Shown here piece by piece: positions 22,465 to 33,939 of a stretch of DNA of 51,939 nt. A program made the translations under genes and the position numbers. The notes below the pieces were generated by a model, which had not been told where the DNA came from, did no database searches, and saw only the letters and a list, made by a program, of their open reading frames with translations. The stretch comes from Larix sibirica (Eukaryota; Streptophyta; Pinopsida; Pinales; Pinaceae). Position 1 is the stretch's first letter, and every line of letters begins with the position of its first letter. The stretch lies in assembly GCA_004151065.3 (NCBI GenBank), contig NWUY0304533328.1, forward strand, positions 1 through 51,939, written 5' to 3'.

Positions 22465-25400
22465 GGAACTACTGAATGTAAAGACTCTTAACTCTAGGAA
22501 GGCCAGTCTCTTTGGAATGAAAGCCGGCTCTTCTCTCTCCTCTTGGAAGGCCTGTAAAACCAGGCAATTGAACGAATGGATATTTTTATTGGACATGAGG
22601 AGACCGGCCAAACCCGTAGGTAATATATATGGCCTACCTTAGATAAGTATTAATCCCAAGCCTATCTTATAGAAAACTATTAACCCCAAGCTAGCGGGCT
22701 GGCTTGAGGAAACTTGCTATTATATATTTTTATTGGGAAAGGCAGGGTAAGGAGAGGCGCTATCAACACAACAGTTTCGCTTGCGATCAAACCAATCCAC
22801 TAGTTCATTTTATGATTGGACTAATTAAAGTGATAACTAAGAATTACAAATCTAGCGAAATGAGGAAGCCGATCTCTACCAAAGGTCTTTATTCGTCGGA
22901 ATGTTAAACAACTCCACTAGAGGAAGGATAGAGTGAAATACTGGCCTAACCTCGCACTAAAGGCACCTCCACCCCACCAAAAGGCACTTCCCAAATAACG
23001 GGAAGAAACAAGAAGCGATTGGCCTCCCCCACCAAATAATGAAATTAAGGTCTGGATTCGGTATTACTACCAGTTGAAGGATCCACCCTGATTCCTGCTA
23101 TGAGGAGATAACAACTCTATAAAGCATCTCTCTAGGGGAGAACGGACCCCAGATAAAGTAGTTTATGACTTATATTGATTAGGTAAGTCTGATAACGACT
23201 CCCTGATCGAGAAGGTAAGTCTGAGAATGACTTATTGCTCGGTAAGGTTTCGCCTTTCCTGCGTGACTTAAAAGCGAGGTGAGACCGTCCTCGCCCTTCT
23301 TAGGTCGGGCGAGCCCTCCGTCCTTGTTATTCGCCAAGTCATAAGGAAAGTCTATATCTACCCACCCAGGGAAAAAGGCAAGTATAACCTAACCTTGTAA
23401 TTAGGCAAGTCATGAGGAAAGGTTATGAGTATCTTTACCAGTAATGGAGTACGTTGAGGTGACTCGTGCCTTGATAAGTCCTCGGGTAGGGGGACTGGTT
23501 TACTATATCCATGGCCTTGCTTTGGTCGCTTACTCGATGATAAGATAAATCTATGAACTGCCTTGCCCCAGTCACAATGAGGAGGAGAGCCCCAACTGTT
23601 AGGAGGAGTACACTAGCCCAATCCTTTCCCCAACTGTCTGGAAAGAGATCTAACTGTAAGAAAAGATGGGAAGGGTTACTGTCCTATAAACCTGGTTATA
23701 AGCTTATAAGTGGGTATTCTATAACAAACTATGACTGCTAATTCTGAAGTTCGATGACTTCCTTTGACTGAGTGTGAGTGGTGTAAACCTTGTTGAAAGG
23801 CTGCATCCCCCCTGTGGGTAAATGGGTGAATTGTGCCTGTCCTGTGTGTAGCTGTCTTTAGGAGCAGGAGTAGCAAGGTGTTTATTCTGCCTGTCCGCCT
23901 GTCTGTCTGGTTGTTGTGGCTGGAGTGTCTACTATTAGAGAGATAAACCGTACCTGACAAAGACTTAAGCTAGGAAGAATAGGCATACCATTACTACCAC
24001 TCACTACCCAGGTAGGCATATCATGTGCACGCATACCCATTACTCCGGCGGGCATCTCACTGATATGCATGACTGGCTGGAGTAATGAGCCATGTCATTT
24101 ACTTCGGTAAAGGCTTTCGTTATGGATTTATCCCCCTTATTGAACTTATCCCCCTTTACTTATCCGTGCTGTAACACGCTACCTCACCTAACGTATTAAT
24201 TAATTTGGTAGCGAGGAAAGAAAGAGGCAGATAGAAATAACCGTATAAAAAGGATCCCTCCTATTTGTTACCAATTTGACTGTTTTTATATGCTCAGGGA
24301 TGCTTTATATATTATATATGTAATTACGGGCAAGCCATCCTTCCTTGTCTGTAAAAAGGATTGAAAGCTCCCTAAAAGGACAACAATCTATGTATCAATG
24401 TAAATGGTTGCGGCAGTTTATTTGGATACCTACTCCCACAACCCTAACCTAACTAATCAATTTTTTTTTGTACTCTCCCTTTGGTCGAGCGACTCCGTTC
24501 CTTTAAACCAGGAGGAAGAGGGCGGTTCCAGGCAGGTATAGCGGTATTTTTTTGAGTAAGAAACACCCCCATTTATTGGAGAATATGATGCTTCTATGTT
24601 CTTACATTATCCAAATTTCATAGTGTCAAAATTGCCAAAAATGCTTTGGAGTCTCCCTAAGGTTTCCCTCCACGGAGATACTTTGGAAAAGGAATTAAGC
24701 GGAAGGCGCTCAATTTCCCGTTGGTCAATCTGTGGAAGCATAATAAACAGGAAGAGAGATCACATAATGATACGAGGACAATGATACGAGGCTGGCCAAT
24801 TGGACGGATGCACGGCGGCAATCAAAGAGAGGACACGCGTTACTTTGTAGGAGATATTGCTTTTCCTGGATACCTTGGTCCTGGCGCCCATAAAGAAATA
24901 AAAACGTAATTACACATATAAGATAATAGCAGCATTCCCAGTCGCCCATCCATACATCCAGTAATAAAAGCGTAATGACAGCAGACATATATTTGGTTCT
25001 GGGCTTCGCTAACTCATTAAAGTATTTACTCGTTTCCTTGGCTTCTCTGGCGTCGTACTCTAATTGACTTGGCAGAGAAGATACTACCTAAAGAAAGACC
25101 TTTTGGGGTTGTGTCTTCTCTTTATCTTCTATTGCTATTACTATACTACTTTTTTTCTGGCCTGGCGCCTTATGCTAGCGCTCTTGTGACATGATAATAT
25201 TAATTACGATCTATTTATTCCGTACTACGTATTTTATTGGCGTCTATTAAAAGCCAAGGCCAAAAAGATATAAGGCCAAGAAGTACTGGTGTAGGTTATA
25301 TCATAGGCAAGGCCGGCCCCCTTCCTTACACGTTACATAAGGAGGTATTGCCAGGCCCACGTGCCAGCCAGTAATTGAAAGGCCCTGCCTGTTGCCAAGG

Positions 25401-25594
25401 AAATAAAGAAGTCCACTTCGTTACACTAAGGCGGAACCTTACCGTCCCAACTCAGAAACTAATAAGCCTCAATAAATAATTCACTCTTAAGCATAAGTGA
25501 CTTGCGTATGGGCCCTCCCCCTTCCCTGTGTAAGTTTGCAAGCTATGTGAGGTATAGGTTCAAGGGCTGTGGTTCCGTGGATTCATATATAAAG
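22465..25594. other. Long spacer, no recognised gene
   Basis: Small repeats: GGCAAGTCAT(G/A)AGGAAAG-like at 23333 and 23403; GGTAAGTCTGA at 23182 and 23214. The phrase GTAATTACACATATAAG...ATAATAGCAGCATT at 24905-24938 recurs at 44600-44625. The frames at 23676-23960, 24596-24784 and 24725-24988 are not recognised. Confidence 0.4.
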
Positions 25595-25800
25595 TTTCTG
25601 AAATGCCTATTTTAAGTAATAAACAAATCTATTTGAGTACCGGGTGAAAGCTCGTACCCCCCTAACGAAAGGTTTCTGTAAATGAAAACATAAAATGCGA
25701 AGGTTTAACCTGCTTGCTCCAAGTCGATATTGTGCCTGCTCCCAACGGTGGTGCTTAAGCTGGTAGCCATGGATCCACTCGAATAAGGCCCCTTAAGGTA
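25595..25800 (+). repeat. Dispersed repeat module R3, copy b
   Basis: Partner of 9165-9325, and of 29265-29365 for the last part (CTGCT.CAA..GT.GTG.TTAAG then AAGGTATAA.GTAACT). This is the longest copy. Confidence 0.68.
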
Positions 25801-27480
25801 TAAGGTAACTCTTATTATATATGAGATTATCCTTTTAGAATAAATAAAGAAATTGTTGCTCTTGTGGATATCAGCGTGAAGCCACTTAATTGGTTCGATC
25901 AGTGGGTCGAGGAGGGATAATTTAGTGGGTCTAGCAGCGCTATGTTTTCAGTTCTCAACTGATCAATGAACACGAAGGTGAATTAGCGTATATAACAAGC
26001 TGTAGTAAATCATAATGTGTGTGATGACGTTTGCCAGTATAGGTTAGGATATTTTAGTTCTAGCCGTCCGTGTTGGACTTGATGGACTTGTTGGACTTGG
26101 TGAGGTTCAAGATTACAGGCTAAGATACAGATACCGGAATAAAGCAAGCAGTATAGACACCGGGTAACCAAGCTAACTATATAAATGGATACTGAGGAAC
26201 AAAGATACCTGGATTAAGCATGCAGTTAATACACGGATCAACATCGATCAAACAACATCCATCGATCTACTAACACCAATGATCAACAGGAACAACAGCG
26301 AAGCAATCAATAGAGATCTACACTGATAAAGCAAGAAAAACTAATATACACCGAGCTATCATCATCCAATCACCCCCGGATCAATCGATCTAAACCAATG
26401 AATAAACAAAATGCAGGAAGAACCACACTGATACACTGGTTCATCATGGTGTAAATGGTCGAATTAATCTCGTATTATAATTACCATATGCTTCTCCCTG
26501 CTTAAAAGAGAGATTCTAGTATGTGATGTTATATACTATGTACTATTCCCACTTTTATGAGTCATAATGCTGGTTTTTTTTTTCGAACACATCTCCTCCC
26601 TTGGTAAATGTGTAATAGATAACCTTAGTTGGTTAGGTGGGTGAAAGCTGTAAATTAGGCAATGTTTGCTATACGTTGTGTAGTGAAGGATGGAGTATGT
26701 GCAGTAAAGTTATAAAGAGCTAGCTTGAGGTTTTGTTTAGAGAGCTAGAGAAGGTTGTTTAAGAGGTAAGAAATAAGATAGCGATGAAAGTTTATTTGCA
26801 GAGTTTAAGCTTAGTGCAGTTAAGTGAGAGTTTAGTACAGTTTAGTGAGCTATAAGTTTAGTATAGTTTAGTCAGAAAGCCGATATCAGCAGTTCAATGT
26901 TAGTTCAGTATTAGTTCAATGCTAGTATTATTGTTAGTACAATGTTAGTAGCAGTTAAATGCCAGTTTAAGTAGTTTCAAATGCCTAGTATAAGCTCTAT
27001 TAGCTAGAATGTAAGAATAAGCAATTTGAAAATGTTAGTGAAATGTAAATAAAAGCAATTTTTATAAGTATAGGAGAATTTTATTAATATCTTCCTAATA
27101 CTAATATATATATATATAATTACTAATATTCCTAATCTATAGTCTATTCCTAATCTTTATAAAATAGTCTAAGATCTCACTCTATAGTCTAATAAGTAAG
27201 TATATTCCTTCTTTCCTTATAGAGTGATATCCTCCTTTTAGACCAAGCTATATCTTCCTTATAGAAGTTCTAGATTACTGTTAGTAAGGAGTTAGCTTAC
27301 GAAGAAGAGACAAGGTATATAGTATATGTCCTAGCTTAAGAGTCTGGTTATATCGATGTAGTATTAAGTGTAGTTATAAGAGCTATGTTTAGTTAGTATA
27401 GTCTGATGAGTTAAGTCTAAGATTCCAAGGAGATCCTAATGATGGAAGAGATAACTTGTTGTTAGGAGTTACTAATGGTA
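25801..27480. other. Low-complexity spacer
   Basis: No gene recognised. Positions 26110-26440 are rich in ATCAA, AACA and ATCGATC phrases. Positions 26790-27060 repeat AGTTTAGT, TTAGTACAG and GTTCAATG(T/C)TAGT phrases. Positions 27060-27260 repeat CCTAATCTATAGTCTA-like phrases. All look like slippage-derived or gene-conversion-smeared sequence. Confidence 0.5.
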
Positions 27481-27652
27481 CATATAATCTATGTTCTGGG
27501 AGATGAAAGAGTAAACAAAGGAAGGGGGTAGTGAATAGAGGCCATACCTTTGAATGCCCTGGCTGACACAAAGGGAAGGAAGTTTCTCAATAATATAGTA
27601 TAGTGCCCGTTGCATATTCCACAAAAGGTTTGGTGGAGGATCGAAGAGGCAG

Positions 27653-28066
27653 TTAATAAACATAAGTTGGGTGAGGAGGCAGCAGTTGATTCCCCGTGAG
27701 TTTCAAATTGGGGTTGGTCCAGTGGATCCGAAAATGCTTCCAAAGAGTGCGTTTAATAAGGATAAGAGGGCCTGGTGTGCCCAGGTGAGGTGGGTCCGTT
27801 ATAGCCAGGGGAGGCAGCATAAGGAGGCTTCGTTTTAAGATTACAATATTCAGGCACCATGTTAGGTTGCTTGGCACATAAATTAAAACAACTTCTAAGT
27901 TGCTATTTTTTATATTGCAAAACCTAGTGTTAGGAGAGTTAGTCCAATCGATTTGAGGAGGAGCTGGATGAGTCAATATACCTGAACCACAAACACACAG
28001 GCAGGGGCAGGCTACACTAGCCATATGCCTTGAACCTTTAGCCAAGAGCGAGCCAGAAGCCTTCAA
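27653..28066 (-). other. Unrecognised 137-codon frame
   Basis: This is the second-longest open frame in the window. I cannot name a domain. Residues 58-66 (SNLTWCLNI) resemble NLTWCLNM in the frame 287-523, and the DNA around 27862-27885 (reverse strand) shares about 20 bases with 368-390. The C-terminal part (residues 80-115) is Leu/Pro-rich. A chance frame or a piece of an unnamed repeat is more likely than a gene. Confidence 0.2.
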
Positions 28067-28539
28067 CCTTTAACCTTCTTACTTAGCCTTTCCACTTGAT
28101 CCTTTTGCCAGATACCAGCCGGGTCCACCAAGTCCAACAGAAGGAATCAGACAGAAGCCCCCCTCAACAAGCCCAACAGAAGCCAGAAGCCTTTAGTCAC
28201 GCATTTCCAAGAGCCATAGGAGCTTTGGAATAAGGAGGAATAATAGCTATAAGCCCTTATGATATCAGGTCCTCCCAGAAGCCCTGGAGCAAGGGAGAAA
28301 GCCAGTTTTCTTAATCTCTGCTGGGTTTTCCGATTCCAACCTGTTTATGCAACAATTCAGCCAGTAACTTATTTTGAAGCAAGTAACTAAAGCAGTAGTA
28401 ATGATTAAGTTATTAAGTTATTGTATTATATATATATATATGTTTTATTATCCAAAATGGGCTCATCAACTTTTCAAAACAGGTGCCATAGTAAGTAAGC
28501 ATCGTGTCTCTGTCGGTTCAAAAATATTAAAGAAGGCGT

Positions 28540-28735
28540 CTAAACCTGGCATTGAAACCTGGCATCGCATCATACATATAGTAGCGGGATCGAGTGGATT
28601 AACTACCAGCATTACATCTGGCATTTCCTCCTGGGATTTACCCCGGCTATCATCAGCTATGCTCAGCTATTATATAGAAACGTTGTCAAAGGGATTTTTA
28701 GTAAGAATAAAGTCTATTTTCGGTTCTCGATAGCC
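28540..28735 (+). repeat. Dispersed repeat module R2, copy b
   Basis: See 8701-8830. Here the CCTGGCAT...GGGATCGAGTGGAT part and the TATATAGAAACGTTGTCAAAG part are continuous, so this is the most complete copy. The plus-strand frame 28374-28733 (119 codons) spans it and is regarded as a by-product. Confidence 0.68.
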
Positions 28736-28879
28736 CCCTGGACTGCCTAAAGATGAGATCTTATTATACGAAAATATTAACTGCCTCGCTCGATGGGGAG
28801 ACCTCCATATTAGCTTGCTCAATGGGTACGTGAGCTGCAATCAAGTAAATCAATTTAATAAGTAACTGTGTGCCCCGCT

Positions 28880-28985
28880 CGCTGATGTGTGCTGTTGTCT
28901 GTCCGGTGGACCGCCTAACCTCAAATATGGTTCCATATTGGTAAGTGTGTAGAGGTAGTAACCCCTTGTGTATGTATAGCCCTGG
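28880..28985 (+). repeat. Dispersed repeat module R1, copy c
   Basis: TGGTTCCATATTGGTAAGTG at 28927-28946 matches the end of R1 copies a and b, but the flanking parts are rearranged relative to them. Assignment is weaker than for a and b. Confidence 0.45.
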
Positions 28986-29084
28986 TAGGGTTACATATCT
29001 CTTTCGGTAAGTTCGGTTAACAAACTGACTATAAGCTATCGACTGCGTCAACTCTTGTATCGACAGCATGAGTACATCGACGCC

Positions 29085-29165
29085 TGCCTGTATTGACTAT
29101 TGGCTATTGGCTATCTAGTATATTACGTAGAAATGTAATGAAAGGATATAGTTAATAAATAAGAA
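29085..29165 (+). repeat. Dispersed repeat module R2, copy c
   Basis: GACTATTGGCTATTGGCTATC, then GTAGAAATGTAATGAAAGG and ATATAGTTAATAAATAAG, follow the R2 order seen at 8720-8790. Confidence 0.6.
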
Positions 29166-29229
29166 AATACATTGAAATGCTCTGATGAGGGAGGATTTCT
29201 TTGGCCTACCGAGAATAGCAATTTTATTA

Positions 29230-29370
29230 TACAAGAATGTAGAATGAGGCTGTTTTCGAAGATCTTACACCAAAACTTATTGCCTGCTCCAAACGTTGGT
29301 GTTGAGGATGGTGCCATAAGCATATAAACTGGAATAAGACCGCTAAAGGTATAAAGTAACTTGCATAATA
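29230..29370 (+). repeat. Dispersed repeat module R3, copy c
   Basis: TTGCCTGCTCCAAACGTTGG, GTGCCATAAGCAT and AAAGGTATAAAGTAACTTG match the second half of R3 copy b (25735-25810). Confidence 0.6.
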
Positions 29371-29454
29371 TATATTATTATACAACAATAGGCTAATTAA
29401 CTTCTTCTCAAGAGCAGGTACAAAATAAGTAACGCATATTCGTGTTCCGAACCC

Positions 29455-29665
29455 CGTTGAGCAAAGCAAAGTAGGCCATCCAATCCCGGGAGTCAATCCA
29501 AGTAGAAAAGCCTATAAGCTAAACCGAGCGGCCCAACCCAGTCCAGCTATTGTTGATTAGCTCAGTTGAATAGCACAGCAGTAGCGAGCCCAGTTAGCAC
29601 AGTGGATTAACCCAGTGGAGTATCCTCGTCCAGCCGATGATCAATCCCGCCAATTAGATATAAAT
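29455..29665 (+). repeat. Dispersed repeat module S, copy b
   Basis: Partner of 8925-9140. It contains TTAGCTCAGTTGAATAGC, which resembles the D-arm of a tRNA, but no acceptor or T-arm can be paired around it. Confidence 0.55.
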
Positions 29666-29718
29666 CTTCTTATTAAATGCCAATATTTGGTAATAAGAAC
29701 TCATTTTGAGAGGCCCCG

Positions 29719-30078
29719 ATGACCCAAGTCTGTGACCACCTAAAAAGGATATTTATCTCAATAAAAAAAGTGTGTGGACAGCGGATGGAACAGAAAGCGG
29801 TAATGCGCGGGTTGAATGGGGGGGAGCGTACTCTTATCGGGACGTTAGATTGTGATATTAAGGGTAAAAGCAAGATAAGATCAAGTAAGAAAGCTGATCT
29901 GGGTGGCTCATATTGGGACGTGATATGTGGATATGTTGGGGCCTTAAGATGGGTATCAAGTAAGAAAGAAAATATTATGTCTATGAATGATGGGGGGCTT
30001 GAGATGCTATCAAGTGAATCAATCTGTTCATCAGTTCCTTGCGAAGCGCCCCACCCCCAATATGTGATCCCTCAATAA
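29719..30078 (+). CDS. Unrecognised 119-codon frame
   Basis: I do not recognise it. The protein is basic and then neutral, with no membrane segment. The DNA phrase ATCAAGTAAGAAAG occurs at 29880 and 29956, giving residues SSKKAD and SSKKEN, so an internal duplication of about 76 bases is likely. It lies directly after the S repeat module. A short G-rich expressed frame cannot be excluded, but no ribosome-site or promoter logic applies in plant mitochondria at this level. Confidence 0.18.
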   Translation: MTQVCDHLKRIFISIKKVCGQRMEQKAVMRGLNGGERTLIGTLDCDIKGKSKIRSSKKADLGGSYWDVICGYVGALRWVSSKKENIMSMNDGGLEMLSSESICSSVPCEAPHPQYVIPQ

Positions 30079-30315
30079 ATAACTTTCTATTTCCGCATTA
30101 TTAGAACGATACCATTTCGTAGCTTAATCATGGCATAGATTTCGATATCGAATTAGCAACTTGCATTACATATGTTATAATTGACTCAGCAGCTCTCGAA
30201 GGTTCTTCTTCTGTATCAGGGATGCTTGTTCATTCGTTTAAGCCCCCCCTTTTTTAAAAATAATAGTAGGGGGAGGGCAATTGATAATAGTGTTTTTTAT
30301 TTCAATAATACATAT

Positions 30316-30345
30316 CCCCCGCTTACTCCTAAAGTGTGGGAGCAG
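30316..30345 (+). repeat. CCCCGCTTACT repeat, copy b
   Basis: Partner of 14266-14300. Shared bases end at TGTGGGAGCA. Confidence 0.7.
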
Positions 30346-31082
30346 AAAAATTACTGAGCCTTAGTTAAGGATTAATTGGCTTAATTATGTAGTACAGGTC
30401 TCTCCTCAGATGCGGCCACCAATAAGTACAGGAGCTATTATAAAGGTATAGGTTGAGGTGAACTCAAAAATGTAAAACAGGTATATAAGGGAGCGGCCAC
30501 AAAGATGTACGCGATTATGAGCCGTCCACCACTACTAGCCCAGTATGAGCTGTCCACCAAGAGCTCCTTGCTTGGATGCAGCCGGCACCAATGGTCCAGG
30601 GCTCAATCCCCCAGCCAGCGACTCTTTATATCAGCCTTGGGTTAGCCAAATACTCTTATAGGACCAACTCTTACAGGACCAGCCCTTCCCCACCTCTTAA
30701 ACCAACTATTACGGATCTCTTCCAGGGGTTTGGGTTAGAACTACCTTGCTTAGGAGAAGACTCGTTTGTTTATATAAAGGCTCTGAAAGGCCATAATATA
30801 CTATATATAATATAATGCACGCGAGGGTGCTTTGGGCAATATAGCTTAGTATCAAAGGGGTTTTGAAAAGCCTATTAAATGGGCATCCTCCGCTCCGTCA
30901 TAAAAGCAAAAAGGTCAGAGTGCCAACGCGGCTGGGGGAAGGACCAACGAGAGGAGATTGGTTGTAGAGCCGTAAAAGGAAGGCGTTATCGTAAAGAGCT
31001 TAAAAGGTGCGTTAGCTCTCACCTGACAACGGCCCCCTACCCAATAAGTAAAAATAGGTACGTTAAGTGACTCGTCCGACCC
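30346..31082. other. Spacer, no recognised gene
   Basis: The frames at 30576-30815 and 30879-31070 match nothing known. TA-rich at 30796-30815. Confidence 0.4.
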
Positions 31083-31149
31083 GCAGCCCTGAGCATATAA
31101 ACACAGTGAAACTGGCGCAGCCCTGAGCGTATAAACACAGTGAAATAGC
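31083..31149 (+). repeat. 34-base tandem duplication
   Basis: GCAGCCCTGAGC(A/G)TATAAACACAGTGAAA starts at 31083 and again at 31117, with a single change within the first 30 bases. Confidence 0.85.
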
Positions 31150-32159
31150 TATTAGTATAAACTTTGGAAGGATGGCGAGACCGACATCGGAGGGTGAGGA
31201 AGGATGAAGCTTTGATAGGAAATTATTCGCTAAAGAGTAACAGGTTAGTTATAAACTGCTTAAATGTGCATTTGCGTACGTTTTATTATTGTAACTTGAC
31301 TCCCTTTAATGTGTCTCCCTGAGCGGTCGTAACCTTAGAAGAAGAAATGATCAATGAAGGATAGATTAAGGTATTCATCTTGGGGCTTACTCACTACAGG
31401 AAAGGTATAACCTAAATTTTTAGAGGAGATACAGCTCTAAAGACTAGGCATGGACTAAGAGCTATTTGTTTCCTCCCTAGACCGCGTTTGTCTCTCTCTT
31501 ACCAATATAAATACGGAGGAGCCATACTTAACCTTCTAGGGCGCAGCCATGGGAAGGATTCATTCACTGAGCCCACCAGTACAAGCTAGTAAAAAGAGAT
31601 TTTTCCCTACCTTCTGCCTTACCCCACCAGCAAGTAGATCTTACGTCCCCATCCTTGCACAAAAAGAATACTAGGATCCAAAGTAAATGCTCTAGAAAGG
31701 AAATGATCTATCTTACCTTGAAGCTAGCAAGGAGCCAATAGATACTACCTGCTTTAGTTCGAGGCCTAAATAAATAAAACTGATCATTAAGTTTACTAAT
31801 AAATAAATAATCATGAAGTGGCCTAAGGAGCCCCGGCTCTTCTCTATCTTGCCAATAGAATTATATCTCTTACTAACTCTCTTACCGATTGAATATTTGA
31901 GGCATTGCATAATTTGAGGAATAATTGACTAAGACGCTGCCAAGCAAGAAAAGGCAAAGAATTAACTAATAAACTGGCCAGGAGAGTAAAATGCGTGTGT
32001 GTCCTGCAGAGCTATAGTTTTAGGAAGATGGATCTTTGTCCTGCAGAGCCCAGCCCGGGCTCTTCTATCTCTTACCGATACAATGATTCCAGGCATAGCA
32101 TCAGCGGAAAAGTCCCTGCTTCTACCCTGCTATCTTACCCGCCCTCACTAAGCTTTCCT
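31150..32159. other. Spacer, no recognised gene
   Basis: GTCCTGCAGAGC occurs at 32001 and 32038. AGCCC(C/G)GGCTCTTCT occurs at 31830 and 32050, with nearby TCT(A/C)TCTT, so a diverged duplication of about 220 bases spacing is likely. Confidence 0.4.
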
Positions 32160-32375
32160 AAAGGAAGGGACACATCCAGATATACACACCTAAGATACCC
32201 ACCTTAAGGGGGAAACATCCAGAAAATTTATACGCTATCGTGATAAATAAAATGCTATGCCTTATAGATGAGATCCCTAGCTGTTTTCTCTAAAGCATCA
32301 ATATGAAAAAATCATGCAGAGATACTCACCTCAGATACCTACCTTAAGGAAAGGAAAAACATCCAGAGATTCAGA
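32160..32375 (+). repeat. Diverged direct repeat ACCTTAAGG...AACATCCAGA
   Basis: The series CACACCTAAGATACCCACCTTAAGG...AACATCCAGA at 32186-32223 recurs as CTCACCTCAGATACCTACCTTAAGG...AACATCCAGA at 32325-32361; the spacing is near 139 bases. Confidence 0.65.
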
Positions 32376-32429
32376 TGCGGATACATACTAAGACATATTT
32401 ATTGAAATCAAGAAGTATCAGTACAGGTG

Positions 32430-33935
32430 CAGTCATGAGAATTCTCTTTAGCTCCTAAAATATTTACTCGTGTAGGGTTGTCCAGAGGAACTTGACCCCT
32501 TTTCATTGTAGCTTTTACAAGTGTCCTGCAATCTATGAGAAGCTCTCAACAAATCTTCTATACCGGCTAATTCCAGAAAACTTATTACCTCAGCTACATT
32601 CTTTGAGGTTGGCCAACTATATATATATTCTATATTTTGGGGATCCACTTTTAGTCCTTCTTCTTATATTATGTGCCCAAGGTACTGGATTTATTTCTTG
32701 AATAACTCACACTTACTCAGCTTAGCATACAGCTGGTGCTCTCACAACTTTTGCAACACCAAGTGAAGATGCTCCTGATGCTCCTCCTCATTACTAGAAT
32801 AAACCAGGATGTCATCAATTAACACTAGCACAAACTTGTATATATACTTTCATCAAACATTATTCATTAATCTCATGAAGACTGCAAGGGCATTTGTCAT
32901 TCCAAAAGGGTAAACTATGAACTCATAATGTCCATATCTGGTCCTGAAGGCAGTCTTTGGTATGAAACTGTTTTGACTCTTATTTGATTATATCTAGATC
33001 TTAAGTCCAGCTTGGAGTATACCTTCGCCCCTTTTAGCTGGTCAAATAGATCATCGATTCTGGGAAAGGGATATTTTTTTTTTCTTTTTACTTTATTCAA
33101 CATCCTTTAATTGATGCACATTCGAAAGGTTCCATCTTTCTTCTTAACAAACAACATGGGAGCTCCCCAAGGCGAAGCACTTGGGCGTATGAAACCTTTG
33201 TCCAACAATTATTGTAATTTCATCTTCAATTCACCCAACTCATTAGTTCCCAATCTGTAGGGTGCCTTTTATATCAGGATTGCCCCTGGCATTAGATCTA
33301 TCTTATAATTAACTTATCAGGTTGGCAGTAATCCAGGTAATTCCTCTGGGAATACATCCTTTAATTCCTTGATTATTTGTAATTGTCCTGCTTCTATACT
33401 TGACTCTTTTGCAGACTCAATGATATGAATGAGATACCCTTTACAACCTTTGCGCACGCTCTACTTGGCCTGCATGACTTATATTTGCCTTACTGCTACA
33501 GGGATCTTTTCTCTTTGAATGCTTCTACATATTCCTTGGTCATCTACACATTAAACCCTCTTCTCATAATTGTATACCTTGGCCTTATGGAGTTCCAACC
33601 AGTCTTTCAAATTATCCCGTCATAGGATCCCAAAGCCAGCTCATGGAAACATATACCGCTGTTCCATCCTTCCAAATTAACTGCACAGTCGCCAATTGCT
33701 TGGTTGATCCACTTCTTACCATCATTGGCCATCTGTACCTTCCACGGATCTTGGAGTTTTTCGGTGATGAGCTTACAATCGGCCACCACCATGGGGGATA
33801 TAAAACTATGTGTGCTTCCAGTGTATATTAATAAAGTCTAAAGTTTACCATAAATAGTACCTCTAGCTTGTATGAGGGAAGCCTAATACTCTGCCTGTCA
33901 ACTGTCCACTGCAACATATATCTTTCCTCCCCAAC
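32430..33935 (-). mobile_element. Ty3/gypsy protease-RT remnant, inverted piece
   Basis: The element is read from 33935 down. First comes a pre-protease segment, then the protease start LIYTGSTHSFISP (around 33800-33835) followed by MVVADCKLITEKLQDPWKV and LEGWNSGICFHELALGSYD. Next is the linker with [15 protein letters not shown] near 33140-33190. The RT reads [20 protein letters not shown] and [14 protein letters not shown] (33103-32980); the catalytic box LIDD is at 32811-32822, then [16 protein letters not shown]. Last is the RNase H approach SWPTSKNVAEVISFLELAG (32630-32550). In the protease, the catalytic aspartate of DTG is tyrosine. Stops and shifts occur throughout. It ends near 32440, inside the RNase H domain. 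Confidence 0.87.
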
Positions 33936-33939
33936 AAAA

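Noticed and set aside
27653-28066. Second-longest frame (137 codons, minus) as a gene
   Set aside because: No domain recognised, Leu/Pro-rich composition, and part of it is shared with another non-coding place in the window. Kept only as an unrecognised frame.
28374-28733. 119-codon plus frame as a gene
   Set aside because: It is covered by repeat module R2, which has other copies without this frame.
29560-29600. tRNA gene suggested by TTAGCTCAGTTGAATAGC
   Set aside because: No matching acceptor stem, anticodon arm or T-arm can be formed around it; it lies in repeat module S.
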